Source: Xanthocytophaga flava (GTDB lineage Bacteria; Bacteroidota; Bacteroidia; Cytophagales; 172606-1). From it: a stretch of DNA of 64,000 bases. Every line of letters begins with the position of its first letter. The stretch's first letter is position 1. Positions 9,544 to 19,387 of this stretch are shown here, one piece after another. Location: NCBI RefSeq assembly GCF_030068545.1, contig NZ_JASJOR010000025.1, forward strand, positions 62,001-126,000. The letters are read 5' to 3'. The notes beneath the pieces were generated by a model that saw only the letters and a list, made by a program, of their open reading frames with translations, ran no database searches and had not been told where the DNA came from. Both the position numbers and the translations under genes were made by a program.

Positions 9544-11039
9544 AAGAAGAGTAATTTCAACTTCGCTGTATAAGTAGTTCCTTCTGACTGTAAAAGTAAT
9601 TCATGTTTCTCAGGAAAAAGAAGTATCAGCTTTTGTTTGAGATTTTCCAGCCCAATGCCTTTCTGTTGTATCACTCCTGGTTCAAAAGTATTTATCGATG
9701 TAAACAAAAGGCTTTGTGTATCACTATATAAATGCAGGTATAACTTTGTTTTTCCTTCCGCAGGTTCTATACCATGCTTAAATGCATTCTCAACCAGTGT
9801 GATTAGTAGCAAAGGTGGTATCTGAAGTTTGTTATCTTGTATTTGTTTCTCAAACCGGAAGTCTAGCTCTTTATGTAACCGGATCTGTTGCAGACGAATA
9901 TAGTCATCTATATATGCTATATCTTCTTCTATAGCTACTTTTTGCTCTTTGCCTTTGTAGATCACATACCGCATCAGATCAGAGAGCTGCAAAATAAGTT
10001 CAGGGGTCTGATCTGATTTTGCCAGACTTAACGAATACAAATTGTTCAAGGTATTGAAGAAAAAATGTGGGTTTACCTGTTGCTTCAATAAATCCAGTTC
10101 TGTCTGCGCCTTTGCCTTTTCCAAGGCGATAATCTGGTTATTTTGCCGGAACCACTGAAGAGTCAGCACCAGAGGTAGACTGATGGCAATAATAGCAAAG
10201 GCACCCCAACCGTTTTCTCCATGAAAAGCCGAAGTAACCATCCCTCCTAACAACATATTGATAGGCAAAAACATAATTATTTGTGCCCATATAGGGTAGA
10301 ACAACACTATACATGCTATTGTAGCAAGAAAATAAGTAATAAACCCTCTCTGCTTTAGCAGTTTGGGAATCAGAAAATGCCGGTTTATATAATAGAAGAA
10401 GAAAAACGCAAAGTAGGTAATAAAGAACTGTCCCCAAATCAGTACCAAAGACCAGAGATTATGTATGATCTTCTGAAAGTCGAAAACATATCCTATCAGA
10501 AGTTGTTCTTTGGTATGATACTCCGGGTTATTCATACTGGAAACGGTCATCAGAGCCAGTATAAGGGTTATTAGCAACATAGAAAGTAAAATCATGGTGT
10601 CCAGCTCCAGAAATCGTACCCAGGCTCTGGACGGAATCTTTTTTCGAAGATACCGATTGGCTTCCAGTACAACTTTTAAACCGATTACCAACAAGGCCAT
10701 CGTGATCAGAAAATCTGCAGGCAAAAGAATACCACAACATATCTCAACATTCGGATACCACCAGGTAAACACAGGCAAATAGCCTACAAAACAAACAACA
10801 CAGGCAACAATATAATATCTAGTTCTGAAGGAACGAACAAGGTATTCTCTAAAGCTTTCAAACAACAATACAGGGCAGAAAAGAATAGTCAACTGCATGG
10901 TGTAAGACATATATTCTGTCCAGCTATAGGGAGAATATTCATTGGTTTTATATAAGCTGCCAAAGAGTATCAATCCACCATAGACCCAAACATCACTAGT
11001 CAGGAAAAAAGCTTCTATCTTTTTCGGGAATGCATTCAT
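9540..11039 (-). CDS. LytS-type membrane histidine kinase
   Basis: The 499-residue protein has about six to seven hydrophobic membrane segments over the first 310 residues, then a coiled linker and a His_kinase domain of the LytS class. The phospho-acceptor region is QQVNPHFFFNTLNNLYSLS and the N-box is ITLVENAFKHGIEP. A glycine-poor but recognisable G2 region (KGIGLENLKQKL) follows. It feeds the response regulator encoded by the next gene, with a four-base overlap. The operon is divergent from the ABC transporter at 11254, with about 215 bases between the starts, which suggests that transporter as a target (inference). Confidence 0.9.
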   Translation of the reverse strand: MNAFPKKIEAFFLTSDVWVYGGLILFGSLYKTNEYSPYSWTEYMSYTMQLTILFCPVLLFESFREYLVRSFRTRYYIVACVVCFVGYLPVFTWWYPNVEICCGILLPADFLITMALLVIGLKVVLEANRYLRKKIPSRAWVRFLELDTMILLSMLLITLILALMTVSSMNNPEYHTKEQLLIGYVFDFQKIIHNLWSLVLIWGQFFITYFAFFFFYYINRHFLIPKLLKQRGFITYFLATIACIVLFYPIWAQIIMFLPINMLLGGMVTSAFHGENGWGAFAIIAISLPLVLTLQWFRQNNQIIALEKAKAQTELDLLKQQVNPHFFFNTLNNLYSLSLAKSDQTPELILQLSDLMRYVIYKGKEQKVAIEEDIAYIDDYIRLQQIRLHKELDFRFEKQIQDNKLQIPPLLLITLVENAFKHGIEPAEGKTKLYLHLYSDTQSLLFTSINTFEPGVIQQKGIGLENLKQKLILLFPEKHELLLQSEGTTYTAKLKLLFL

Positions 11040-11253
11040 AGTATGATTTACAAACCACCAAAGAAGATATATTTAAAACCCTAAATCAAATTAAAATGAT
11101 CAAAGGCGGTATTTTCATGATAAACATTCCGTCTAGCTATCTTCCGAAAATAATATACTCTTCATCATCACTTTAACAGCTGTCATCATTATAAGTTGGT
11201 GATCTGATGATTCTCCAGATCCTTTGTGAATAATTTTAATCCACGACAGATCT

Positions 11254-12156
11254 ATGCAAACATTAGAGATCCGCAGCATTAGCAAGAGTTATTCTTCCGA
11301 AACCAAAGCACTGGATAGTGTTTCGTTACATATCCCTCAAGGCATGTTTGGGTTACTGGGTCCAAACGGGGCAGGAAAATCCTCACTGATGCGTACCATC
11401 GCCACCTTACAAAAGCCCGATGAGGGACAAATACTTTTTGGAGATATAGATATTCATCAAAACCCACAAACACTAAGAAGTCAGCTAGGATACCTGCCTC
11501 AGGAATTTGGTGTATACCCCCGTATGTCAGCTTTCGAACTACTTGACCACATGGCACTGTTAAAGGGTATCCTTTCCAGAAAACAACGTAGAGAACAGGC
11601 ACTGGCTCTACTGGAACAAACCAATCTATATGCTGTTCGCAACAAAGCTGTAGGGACTTTTTCTGGTGGCATGAAACAACGCTTTGGCATTGCACAGGCA
11701 TTATTGGGTAGTCCCCGTCTGATTATTGTGGACGAACCCACTGCAGGATTAGATCCACAGGAACGCAATCGCTTTCTGAATCTGCTGAGTGAAATCGGCG
11801 AAAATGTTGTTCTGTTGTTGTCGACGCATATTGTAGAAGATGTAAGAGAACTATGCCCCCGTATGGCCATATTGGCAGGTGGCAAAATTGTATTGCAAGG
11901 TGAACCAGCTTCATTAATCCAAACTCTGAAAGGACGCGTCTGGCACAAAACAATAACCAGAGACCAACTTCCACACTACCAGAAAGCCTTATCTGTATTG
12001 TCTGTTCGCTTACTGGCCGGCAAAACACAAATTCAAGTATTGTCTGACTATCAACCGGAAGCAGGATTTACTCTGCTGGAACCTGATCTGGAAGATGTGT
12101 ATTTCTCGGTTTTGTTTGGTACACAATCCACTGGAAAGGAGATAAGTGTATGTTAA
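11254..12156 (+). CDS. ABC transporter ATP-binding protein
   Basis: The 300-residue ATPase has Walker A GPNGAGKSS (residues 36-44), the Q-loop YLPQEFGVYP, the signature FSGGMKQRFGIAQALL, Walker B LIIVDEPTAGLDPQ and the switch His in LLLSTHIVED. The extra C-terminal segment after residue 220 is typical of ATPases serving ABC-2 exporters. It overlaps the next gene by seven bases (ATGTTAA), so the two form one unit with the fused permease-peptidase. Substrate unknown. Confidence 0.93.
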   Translation: MQTLEIRSISKSYSSETKALDSVSLHIPQGMFGLLGPNGAGKSSLMRTIATLQKPDEGQILFGDIDIHQNPQTLRSQLGYLPQEFGVYPRMSAFELLDHMALLKGILSRKQRREQALALLEQTNLYAVRNKAVGTFSGGMKQRFGIAQALLGSPRLIIVDEPTAGLDPQERNRFLNLLSEIGENVVLLLSTHIVEDVRELCPRMAILAGGKIVLQGEPASLIQTLKGRVWHKTITRDQLPHYQKALSVLSVRLLAGKTQIQVLSDYQPEAGFTLLEPDLEDVYFSVLFGTQSTGKEISVC

Positions 12157-15100
12157 TTCAGCTTATTACTTTTGAATGGAGGTATCATTTCAGACAAATC
12201 TCATTCAAAATTGCCGTACTACTGTTTTTTGTCATGGGGTTCATCTCTGTCAAAGGTGGCTTCGGAGGCGAGGAAGTATATAAGAACTCTCCCTATGCTA
12301 TTTCAGTAATTCTTAGTTTATTTTCTTTGTTTCTATTATTTGGTACTACTGTCTTTGCAGCCAATGTGGTTTTACGAGATAGTACACACAAAATGGATTC
12401 GCTGGTTTATGCTACGTCCATCAGTAAATTCCAGTATCTGATCTCTCGTTTTGCCGGATTACTTCTACCAACACTATTCATTCTCTTCATGATTGTAATG
12501 GGGATGTTACTTGGGCTATTTTTGGTTCAATCGGCCTATATTGGGCCTTTTCACTCCTCATATTACTTATATCCATTGCTGGAATTAGGGATACCCAATA
12601 TTCTCTTTAATACCACAGTGATTTTTGCCGTAGCTCTGTTGACACGTAGTTCGATTCTCACCTACATTGCAGGAGTGGGAGTGTACATTTTGTATATGGT
12701 GGCTTCTATTCTGGGTAATTCACCTCTGATGGCATCCTCCACGTTCAAAAGCTCTCAGGATAATTTTCTCTCTGTCTTACTTGATCCCTATGGACTGGTA
12801 GCTTTTTTTGGAACAACCCGCTTCTGGCCTTCTACTCAACGTAATACACAATTGCTTTCACTGGAAGGTTCATTCCTGGCAAACAGGCTTCTATGGATCG
12901 GCCTAAGCCTGCTTCTGTTTGCACTTACCTGCAAACTCGCTTCGTTTCGTATACTACCAAACAAGCTTACCAAACAAAAATCTAAAAAAGAGCAATCCTA
13001 TACGCCAACAGCATATAACCGGGTCTTGTCCAATACATTTTTACCGACAACTCAGGCAAGGATGTTTATCGGACAAACCTGGCTTTCTGTGAAACAGATG
13101 TTTGGGAATATTGCATTCATAGCCATGCTGGTACTCTGGGTATTTTATCTTAGCATCGAAGTGAGTGAATCGATGACAAATGGAGCTTTTGGCATCTCGT
13201 TTTACCCAACAACCAGCTTGATTGTTAATGAAATTCTGGAAACGAAACTAGCTATTCTTATTCTGTTGTTTTACAGCATGGAACTCCTCTGGCATGAACG
13301 CACTGTCAAAACAGATGCACTGATAGATACTACTCCGGTTTCAAATCTTGTACTGTTCTTGTCCAAAGTAGCCACAATGGCTTTTCTGGTGGTAACGCTG
13401 ATTGTATTAAACTGTTTGACGGGCATAAGTGTACAACTCTTCCATAACTACTATACCTTTGAATGTTCAGTATATTTATCTCTGCTCTACTATAGTGGCT
13501 TGCCACTTTTTCTTATTGGCCTGCTGATTATAGTTCTCCAGCTAGTGATTGGCAACAAATACCTGGGTATGATTGTGTCAGGATGTCTTCTTTTACTACT
13601 TATTACGAATCAAATACCAGGGGTTGAACATTATCTGCTACGATTTGCCCAGACTCCTACCCTTCTACATTCTGCATTCAATGGATTTGGTCACTATGCT
13701 CAGGCTTTTCACTGGTATATGGGCTACTGGAGTGCTTTTATGGGTATTCTAGTTGCCATTGCCTATACCCTATGGATACGAGGAGAGCATCTTTCTTTCA
13801 GAACTCGCATTCAACAAGCTCAGTTCTTTTCAGGAAAGTGGCAGAAAAGCTGGTTACTAGTATGCCTGCTCCTATTTTCAGCATGTGGAAGTTATATATT
13901 CTATCAGACAAACAAAGTACACAATTATCTTAGCTCAGGAGAAAAAGCAGACTACCGTGCATCCTATGAAAAAAAGTACAAACAGTATGCAGCTCTTCCT
14001 CAGCCTATCATTACAGATGTAAAAACGGCTGTTGACCTCTACCCTGAATTAAGAGAGTATCATGTAAAAGGCAGTTATCAGCTACAAAATAAGACAACTG
14101 TGCCCATCCAAAAGGTTTTGGTCTGGTTGGACTCCGAAGTGGGGCAGTGTACAATATCACTACAAAATGCCCGCCTTATCAGACACGATTCTGTATTCCA
14201 TCATTACTGGTTACAGTTTGACAAACCTCTACAACCAGGACAAAAAACAACGATGCAATTTTTACTAAAGGTAAACCGATCAGGTTTTACACAGTTTAAC
14301 AATGAAAATTCGGTTGTCAGCAATGGTTCCTATATCGAGCTAGAAAAATATCTGCCTTTGCTTGGCTATGCTTATCACATAGAATTGGAGAATCCGATAG
14401 AACGTAGCAAAAGAGGCCTTACAGCTCAGAAATCTACATCTTACGCAGCCCTATCCAGACCTCAATATTACAACTGGGTACACTATGAGACTATTGTATC
14501 TACGTCAAAAGGACAAAAAGTAGTTACAGTAGGTAATCTGCAAAAAGAGTGGCAACAGACTGGCAGAAGCTATTTTCACTATAAGACAGACCAAACCATC
14601 GCTTTTTCCTTTCCTCTTTCCTCTGCCAATTATCAGGAAGCACAAACCCATCACAAAGGAATTCAGATAAAGGCGTATTATCTTTCAGGACAGAGTTACA
14701 ATGTAGCCAGCATGCTTGAGTCAGTTCGGCAGTCTTTAGACACTTACCAGCAGGCATTTGGTCCCTATCAGCATAAACAACTCTCTATCACAGAAATACC
14801 ACAGTATCGGGGAGCGGCTACAGCCTATCCAGGCATACTGTTTACAGCAGAAACCGTAAACTTTCTGGCTGATTATAGCGATAGCCAAAAGACAAATTAT
14901 TCGTATACGATTCTGGCACATGAGATGGCACACGAATGGTGGGCACACCAACTGGAACCTGCTTCTTTGCCTGGTAGTAAGGTGCTAACCGAAACCCTGG
15001 CAGAATATTCAGAAACCCTGCTAACAGAAAAGAAATATGGAAAAAATCGATTGCAGGAATACCTAGGCAATAAACGGGATGAGTACTTTGCTGCCCGTGG

Positions 15101-15707
15101 ATATGCAGGAGTAAAAGAAGTACCTCTTGATCAGGTAACAAATCAGACCTATGTGTACTACTACAAAGGAGCTATTGTGATGCAGGCTCTAAAGGAATCA
15201 ATAGGCCCGGACAAAGTGAATCAGGCTTTGCAGGCCATACTCCGAAAATATACTATTCCTCACAGACAGGCATCCATACAGGACTTGTTAAACGAGCTAT
15301 ATATAGTTTCTCCCGATTCGCTGCACTCCCATATAGATGAATGGTTTAAGAAGATAGTATTTTATGATCTATCTATTCCTTCTGCCTCCTATCACAAACT
15401 TGCTGATGGTAGATTTCAGATTGACATGAATATCAATATACAGAAAAGTGAACTCTTAAACAGTAAAAAAGAAATTGCGATGAAAATACACGAGCAAATA
15501 CCTATTGGCGTATTTTCCTGTGATCCAGACAAGGTAGCAGATACCACAGAGATACTTTACTTGAAGTCGCATCCTTTCCATCAACCAACCAACCGGCTTT
15601 CATTTATTGTCAATAAAGAACCTCATTCTATTGTCCTGGACCCTTATATCACTTTTATGGATAAGAATAAACAGAATAATGTATACCAATTGACACATAA
15701 GAAATGA
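12150..15707 (+). CDS. ABC-2 type permease fused to an M1-family aminopeptidase domain
   Basis: The 1185-residue protein begins with two blocks of membrane helices (about 15-270 and 310-600) of ABC-2 permease type, ends the membrane part with one helix near 570-590, and continues as a large soluble region. This carries an M1 gluzincin core: the zinc motif HEMAHEWW (residues 924-931) and a third ligand Glu in LTETLAEYSE, 19 residues after the second His. A substrate-binding GAATAYPGI-like loop comes before it. Such fusions are known in Bacteroidota; the peptidase should face the periplasm. The start overlaps the ATPase stop, so stoichiometric expression is expected. Whether the peptidase processes the exported substrate is not known. 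Confidence 0.9.
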   Translation: MLIQLITFEWRYHFRQISFKIAVLLFFVMGFISVKGGFGGEEVYKNSPYAISVILSLFSLFLLFGTTVFAANVVLRDSTHKMDSLVYATSISKFQYLISRFAGLLLPTLFILFMIVMGMLLGLFLVQSAYIGPFHSSYYLYPLLELGIPNILFNTTVIFAVALLTRSSILTYIAGVGVYILYMVASILGNSPLMASSTFKSSQDNFLSVLLDPYGLVAFFGTTRFWPSTQRNTQLLSLEGSFLANRLLWIGLSLLLFALTCKLASFRILPNKLTKQKSKKEQSYTPTAYNRVLSNTFLPTTQARMFIGQTWLSVKQMFGNIAFIAMLVLWVFYLSIEVSESMTNGAFGISFYPTTSLIVNEILETKLAILILLFYSMELLWHERTVKTDALIDTTPVSNLVLFLSKVATMAFLVVTLIVLNCLTGISVQLFHNYYTFECSVYLSLLYYSGLPLFLIGLLIIVLQLVIGNKYLGMIVSGCLLLLLITNQIPGVEHYLLRFAQTPTLLHSAFNGFGHYAQAFHWYMGYWSAFMGILVAIAYTLWIRGEHLSFRTRIQQAQFFSGKWQKSWLLVCLLLFSACGSYIFYQTNKVHNYLSSGEKADYRASYEKKYKQYAALPQPIITDVKTAVDLYPELREYHVKGSYQLQNKTTVPIQKVLVWLDSEVGQCTISLQNARLIRHDSVFHHYWLQFDKPLQPGQKTTMQFLLKVNRSGFTQFNNENSVVSNGSYIELEKYLPLLGYAYHIELENPIERSKRGLTAQKSTSYAALSRPQYYNWVHYETIVSTSKGQKVVTVGNLQKEWQQTGRSYFHYKTDQTIAFSFPLSSANYQEAQTHHKGIQIKAYYLSGQSYNVASMLESVRQSLDTYQQAFGPYQHKQLSITEIPQYRGAATAYPGILFTAETVNFLADYSDSQKTNYSYTILAHEMAHEWWAHQLEPASLPGSKVLTETLAEYSETLLTEKKYGKNRLQEYLGNKRDEYFAARGYAGVKEVPLDQVTNQTYVYYYKGAIVMQALKESIGPDKVNQALQAILRKYTIPHRQASIQDLLNELYIVSPDSLHSHIDEWFKKIVFYDLSIPSASYHKLADGRFQIDMNINIQKSELLNSKKEIAMKIHEQIPIGVFSCDPDKVADTTEILYLKSHPFHQPTNRLSFIVNKEPHSIVLDPYITFMDKNKQNNVYQLTHKK

Positions 15708-15889
15708 TCAACTAGCTGATTCATACAAAGAAATGAGATAAATTTCTTCTATTTTCTCTTGTATGTTACGATTATGTTACCAATATTTTACATAGAAAAT
15801 TTCACACATTCGTTAGTTTTTCCATTCTTCGGCCCCGCATTTATGCTATACAAACCAATTTTTACAGCCACACTTATTCGTATAAGCCT

Positions 15890-16915
15890 ATGAAAAGAAT
15901 ATTTCTTGTATCTCTCATTTGTTTTTGTACCTTATCCTCTATGGCGCAACAACTTACCCTCTCGGGATACACCTATACAGATGATAACAAAATCATTGGC
16001 ATAGCAGAAGATCCAACAAAAACCACTGTATACAAAAAATTTGCAGTAAAAGGCCCTTTAGCCAGTGCATTTGCAATTAAGAAAAATGGTCAACTCAGTG
16101 TTCGTCCCAACACCTTACCTGCCAACACTTTCTGGCATGATGTGACTATTGAAGCAACAACTGCTGAAGGCAAAGTAGTAACCAATACCTTCCGTATTGT
16201 CAAAGATCAGTTTATACGCAACAAGGTAATTGCACACAGAGGTGCCTGGAAGAAATCAGGTACTACGGAGAATTCACTTACAGCTCTTCGTAATGCGGTT
16301 GCACTAGGATGTATGGGCAGTGAATTTGACATTCACCTGTCTGCTGACTCTATTCCCTACATCAATCATGATGCAGCGATCCAGGGATTTACCATTGAGA
16401 AAACAGAATCTTCCCAGCTTTCACAAATCAAACTGAGCAATGGAGAGTCGCTGCCTACTCTTTTGTCTTATTTACAGGAGGGAATGAAACAAAACCGTAC
16501 ACGGCTTATTCTGGAACTTAAACCTTCTGTAGTGAGCAAAGAAAGGGCATTGCTACTTACTGAGAAAGTAATAGCTATGGTACGTGAACTTAAGGCTCAG
16601 GCATGGGCAGAATACATCAGCTTTGATTATGATGTATGCAAAAAAATTAAAAGCATGGAGCCTCATGCCAAAGTTGCGTATCTGAATGGAGAACTCTCTC
16701 CTGCTCAACTGGCAGCTGATCATATAGATGGATTAGACTATCATCATTCTATATTAAAGAAAAATGAGTCCTGGTTTGAGGAGGCGCATCAGAAAAAACA
16801 AACAGTCAATGTTTGGACTGTCAATGAGAAAAGTCTGATGGAATGGCTTCTGCAAAAGAATGTAGATTTTATTACTACCAATGAGCCTGAGATGCTTCTG
16901 GAGATTGTACAGTAG
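15890..16915 (+). CDS. Exported glycerophosphodiester phosphodiesterase
   Basis: The 341-residue protein has a signal peptide (MKRIFLVSLICFCTLSSMAQQ), an N-terminal beta domain of about 75 residues, and a GDPD TIM-barrel from about residue 112. The catalytic motifs are visible: IAHRGAWKKSGTTENS (His116-Arg117, Glu near 127), EFDIHLSADSIPYINHD with the metal-binding Glu/Asp and catalytic His, and the C-terminal VNVWTVNE and ITTNEPE. It would hydrolyse glycerophosphodiesters to glycerol-3-phosphate and an alcohol in the periplasm. It has its own terminator and no partner gene. Confidence 0.9.
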   Translation: MKRIFLVSLICFCTLSSMAQQLTLSGYTYTDDNKIIGIAEDPTKTTVYKKFAVKGPLASAFAIKKNGQLSVRPNTLPANTFWHDVTIEATTAEGKVVTNTFRIVKDQFIRNKVIAHRGAWKKSGTTENSLTALRNAVALGCMGSEFDIHLSADSIPYINHDAAIQGFTIEKTESSQLSQIKLSNGESLPTLLSYLQEGMKQNRTRLILELKPSVVSKERALLLTEKVIAMVRELKAQAWAEYISFDYDVCKKIKSMEPHAKVAYLNGELSPAQLAADHIDGLDYHHSILKKNESWFEEAHQKKQTVNVWTVNEKSLMEWLLQKNVDFITTNEPEMLLEIVQ

Positions 16916-16921
16916 TTCTCA

Positions 16922-16980
16922 TTGAGCATGCTTTTTAACTTATTGTCAATGAAGCATGCTCAACGATTTTTTGTTTTTTT
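16922..16980 (+). terminator. Intrinsic terminator after the glycerophosphodiesterase gene
   Basis: TTGAGCATGCT (16922-16932) pairs perfectly with AGCATGCTCAA (16953-16963), followed by a T-rich tract (CGATTTTTTGTTTTTTT). It lies 7 bases past the stop codon and between convergent genes. Confidence 0.85.
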
Positions 16981-17018
16981 TCAGACTTATAGCATAGTTG
17001 ATATACAAGTCAACAACC

Positions 17019-17699
17019 TCAAACAACAGACTTTCGGGTAAGATCTGATAGAGTGGCATTTCCCTGTTGGATTAGCAATTCTGCCAGTTCCATACGTCCC
17101 TTCTCCTTCTTTTCCAGTACAAACTCCAACTCATCCAATGTCAGCAATTTGGTATTGACCAAACGGATTTCTTCCAGATTGCCTTGCATCGTATTGGAGC
17201 GACTATCAGATGGTAAGCCCAGAATCACTCCTACTCTACCAGCTGAATTTCGGAATGCATCGGGTACTTTATTGGCGTATATTTCGGTTGTAAGAAACTG
17301 GTATTTATTCAATAGCCCCAGTAGATTCCCGTTTTGTGCAGCTAGTTGGCTTACCTGATACAAGACATCAAACTGCCAGCTTTCCATGATCAGATCGTAT
17401 GTAGGCAATATCTCTGGCGTTTCAACATACATCTCCAGGCCCAGGCCATTGTAGCCTGCATTTTCCGGGTTGGTGTCAACATCCGAATAAGGATCGGAAA
17501 GGCCATCACTGGCTAGAATCATTGTTGTGGGTGTAGTAATTTTAGCAAATGCCTGTCGTAAAGCAGGCCAGGCGGGTCCACCCATAAAAGCGGGATTGAT
17601 CAAATGTGAAATCACATCTGGAGCCAGTTCTCCGATTTGTTGCCAGTAAGCATTCCGAAGCTCGCCAGCAGCTTGTGTAAGTTCTTCAAATGAGGGCAT
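17019..17699 (-). CDS. Conserved protein, possibly related to the suppressor-of-fused (SUFU) fold
   Basis: The 226-residue soluble protein has no signal peptide or membrane helix. Its central part (about 50-150) contains MILASDGLSDPYSD, then GLGLEMYVETPE and SWQFDVLYQVSQLAAQNGN. This resembles the order of strands in bacterial SUFU-domain proteins (T.xTSGMSD, then a polar-faced strand, then a helix), but the match is from memory and weak. The C terminus has a helical segment LLTLDELEFVLEKKEKGRMELAELLIQQG. It stands alone between a terminator and the HD hydrolase on the other strand. Function unknown. Confidence 0.7.
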   Translation of the reverse strand: MPSFEELTQAAGELRNAYWQQIGELAPDVISHLINPAFMGGPAWPALRQAFAKITTPTTMILASDGLSDPYSDVDTNPENAGYNGLGLEMYVETPEILPTYDLIMESWQFDVLYQVSQLAAQNGNLLGLLNKYQFLTTEIYANKVPDAFRNSAGRVGVILGLPSDSRSNTMQGNLEEIRLVNTKLLTLDELEFVLEKKEKGRMELAELLIQQGNATLSDLTRKSVV

Positions 17700-17858
17700 A
17701 GGTAAGAAGTAGTGTATTTGCGAGTATAAGTCTAATACGTGAGAGAACCTAGTCTGTTGTTACTTTCTTGTCATTTGTACCTGTTAGTTAATCTTTCGGA
17801 AATGTTCTGTATCTATGTGGTCTAAAAACTACCTTTACAGAATTTAGCACGTATTTGT

Positions 17859-18455
17859 ATGAACTTCGAATATCTTTTAAAGCAGATCGCCTTTATTCAG
17901 GAGATAGACAAACTCAAATACATTCAGCGTAAAACCTGTCTTTTTAATAGCCAGCGAAAAGAAAACGACGCTGAACATAGCTGGCATCTGGCTATCATGG
18001 CAATGGTTCTGGCAGAACATGCCAATGAACCAGTAGATACAATGAAGGTAGTAAAGATGCTGTTGATCCACGATCTGGTCGAAATTGATGCGGGTGATGT
18101 ATTTCTGTTTGACACAGCGATTAACCATACCAACACCCATGCCGAACGCCTGGCAGCGGAGCGATTGTTTGGCTTACTTCCGGCAGAACAAGCCCTTGAA
18201 TTTACAGAGATATGGGAAGAGTTTGAGGCAGCAGAAACACCTGAAGCTCGCTTTGCCAAATCTATAGACCGTCTGGAGCCTGTATTACAGAATGTTTCCA
18301 ATGGCGGAGGTACCTGGAAGGAACATCAGATTTCGTATGCGCAGGTAGTACAAAAAGTTCAGACAATGGCTCATGGTTCTGAAACCTTGTGGAGTTTTGC
18401 CAAAGCATTAATTGACGATAGTGTAGAGAAAGGATTTATCCAAAAAGAACACTAA
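17859..18455 (+). CDS. HD-domain hydrolase (YfbR-like 5'-nucleotidase class)
   Basis: The 198-residue protein carries the metal-binding HD signature: His40 in NDAEHSWHLAIMAM, the His71-Asp72 doublet in MLLIHDLVEIDAGDV, and a downstream Asp in KSIDRLEPVLQN. The order and spacing fit HD hydrolases of the YfbR/Ygk1 class, which remove phosphate from deoxynucleoside monophosphates. No signal peptide, so cytoplasmic. It is divergent from the preceding gene and has no obvious operon partner. The exact substrate is not determined by the sequence. Confidence 0.88.
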   Translation: MNFEYLLKQIAFIQEIDKLKYIQRKTCLFNSQRKENDAEHSWHLAIMAMVLAEHANEPVDTMKVVKMLLIHDLVEIDAGDVFLFDTAINHTNTHAERLAAERLFGLLPAEQALEFTEIWEEFEAAETPEARFAKSIDRLEPVLQNVSNGGGTWKEHQISYAQVVQKVQTMAHGSETLWSFAKALIDDSVEKGFIQKEH

Positions 18456-18823
18456 TCGTATTTTTTCATAAGCCGTCAAAGGAAAAACCTCATTACCCTC
18501 ACAGATAATTCACTGATATATATAGCAATTAAAAATACTCTATTAGCTTTCAAAGAAAAGAGTTCAACTGCTGAACCGGGTCAATGCCGTGTTTAACCTG
18601 CTCATGGGTACCAACACCAATGCTATATTTAAAAGAGTCATGCCTAAGTATATAAAGGACAATTCAATAAGGAAAACAATAAGAATACTAACAGGTCACA
18701 AATTTTTATAAAAAGAATAAACAGATCTACATATTCGCATATAAAGCCAAAGCGAACCATACAAACTGTATCTGTGTTGTCAGATAACCACCATACCGAT
18801 AAAAGGCAAAGTAGCTTACAAAC
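18456..18823. other. Intergenic region with a possible gene remnant
   Basis: Between the HD hydrolase and the DUF4833 gene one plus-strand frame is open around 18570-18710 and reads LNRVNAVFNLLMGTNTNA... to a stop at 18710-18712, without a start. Base use there looks more coding-like than its surroundings, but I cannot assign a family. Otherwise no signals are seen. Confidence 0.3.
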
Positions 18824-19381
18824 ATGAAATTTCTTATAATACCCCTATTTCTTCTATCCTTCACATTACACGATAAAACTGTTGACAATGCGCTTCCCTG
18901 TATTTGCAAATTGCAACATACCTTTCCGACTCCCCCTGTAAGTGATCAGACTCTCTTCTATATTCAGCGTACACCCAATCACAATACCATTATGTATGAT
19001 CTGAATATGAAGAAAGGTAAACTCGACACAGAAGAACCTGTACATGTTTACTGGATACGCTATGGAGAGAATGGACAAAAAGAGGAACTTTCTTATATTC
19101 AGAGACAATTTGCTTATGGACTGAAAACCCGTAAATTAGCGGATAATCGATTTGAGCTTTCTTTTGTTTCCTACAAGAAACAACTACTCTATCTGGAATG
19201 GTCAGCACTTCTGAATCGTTATCGCATACACACCACTATCAATGGTAAAACGATAGACGTAAACAAAGTCTTTCTCCAGATCGAAGGGGGATCATTCTGG
19301 GTTCCGAATGTAGTATGTGTAGAAGTAAAAGGAACTGATCCTACCACTGGAAAAGAAGTAGTGCAGCTATTTAAACCCTGA
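18824..19381 (+). CDS. Exported DUF4833-domain protein
   Basis: The 185-residue protein has an N-terminal signal (MKFLIIPLFLLSFTLHDKTVDN) and the DUF4833 hallmarks LFYIQRTPNHNTIMYDLN, VHVYWIRYGENGQKEELSYIQRQFAYGL and NRYRIHTTINGK. The last strands contain VCVEVKGTDPTTGKEV. The family is found mainly in Bacteroidota and has no known biochemical role; the predicted fold is all-beta. The stop is only six bases before the start of the fatty acid hydroxylase gene, so the two are very likely co-transcribed, linking DUF4833 to a lipid-modifying enzyme. Confidence 0.88.
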   Translation: MKFLIIPLFLLSFTLHDKTVDNALPCICKLQHTFPTPPVSDQTLFYIQRTPNHNTIMYDLNMKKGKLDTEEPVHVYWIRYGENGQKEELSYIQRQFAYGLKTRKLADNRFELSFVSYKKQLLYLEWSALLNRYRIHTTINGKTIDVNKVFLQIEGGSFWVPNVVCVEVKGTDPTTGKEVVQLFKP

Positions 19382-19387
19382 TCCACC

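Noticed and set aside
18570..18712. Start-less plus-strand frame reading LNRVNAVFNLLMGTNTNA
   Set aside because: May be a remnant, but no family could be named and no start exists, so it is mentioned only in the intergenic entry.
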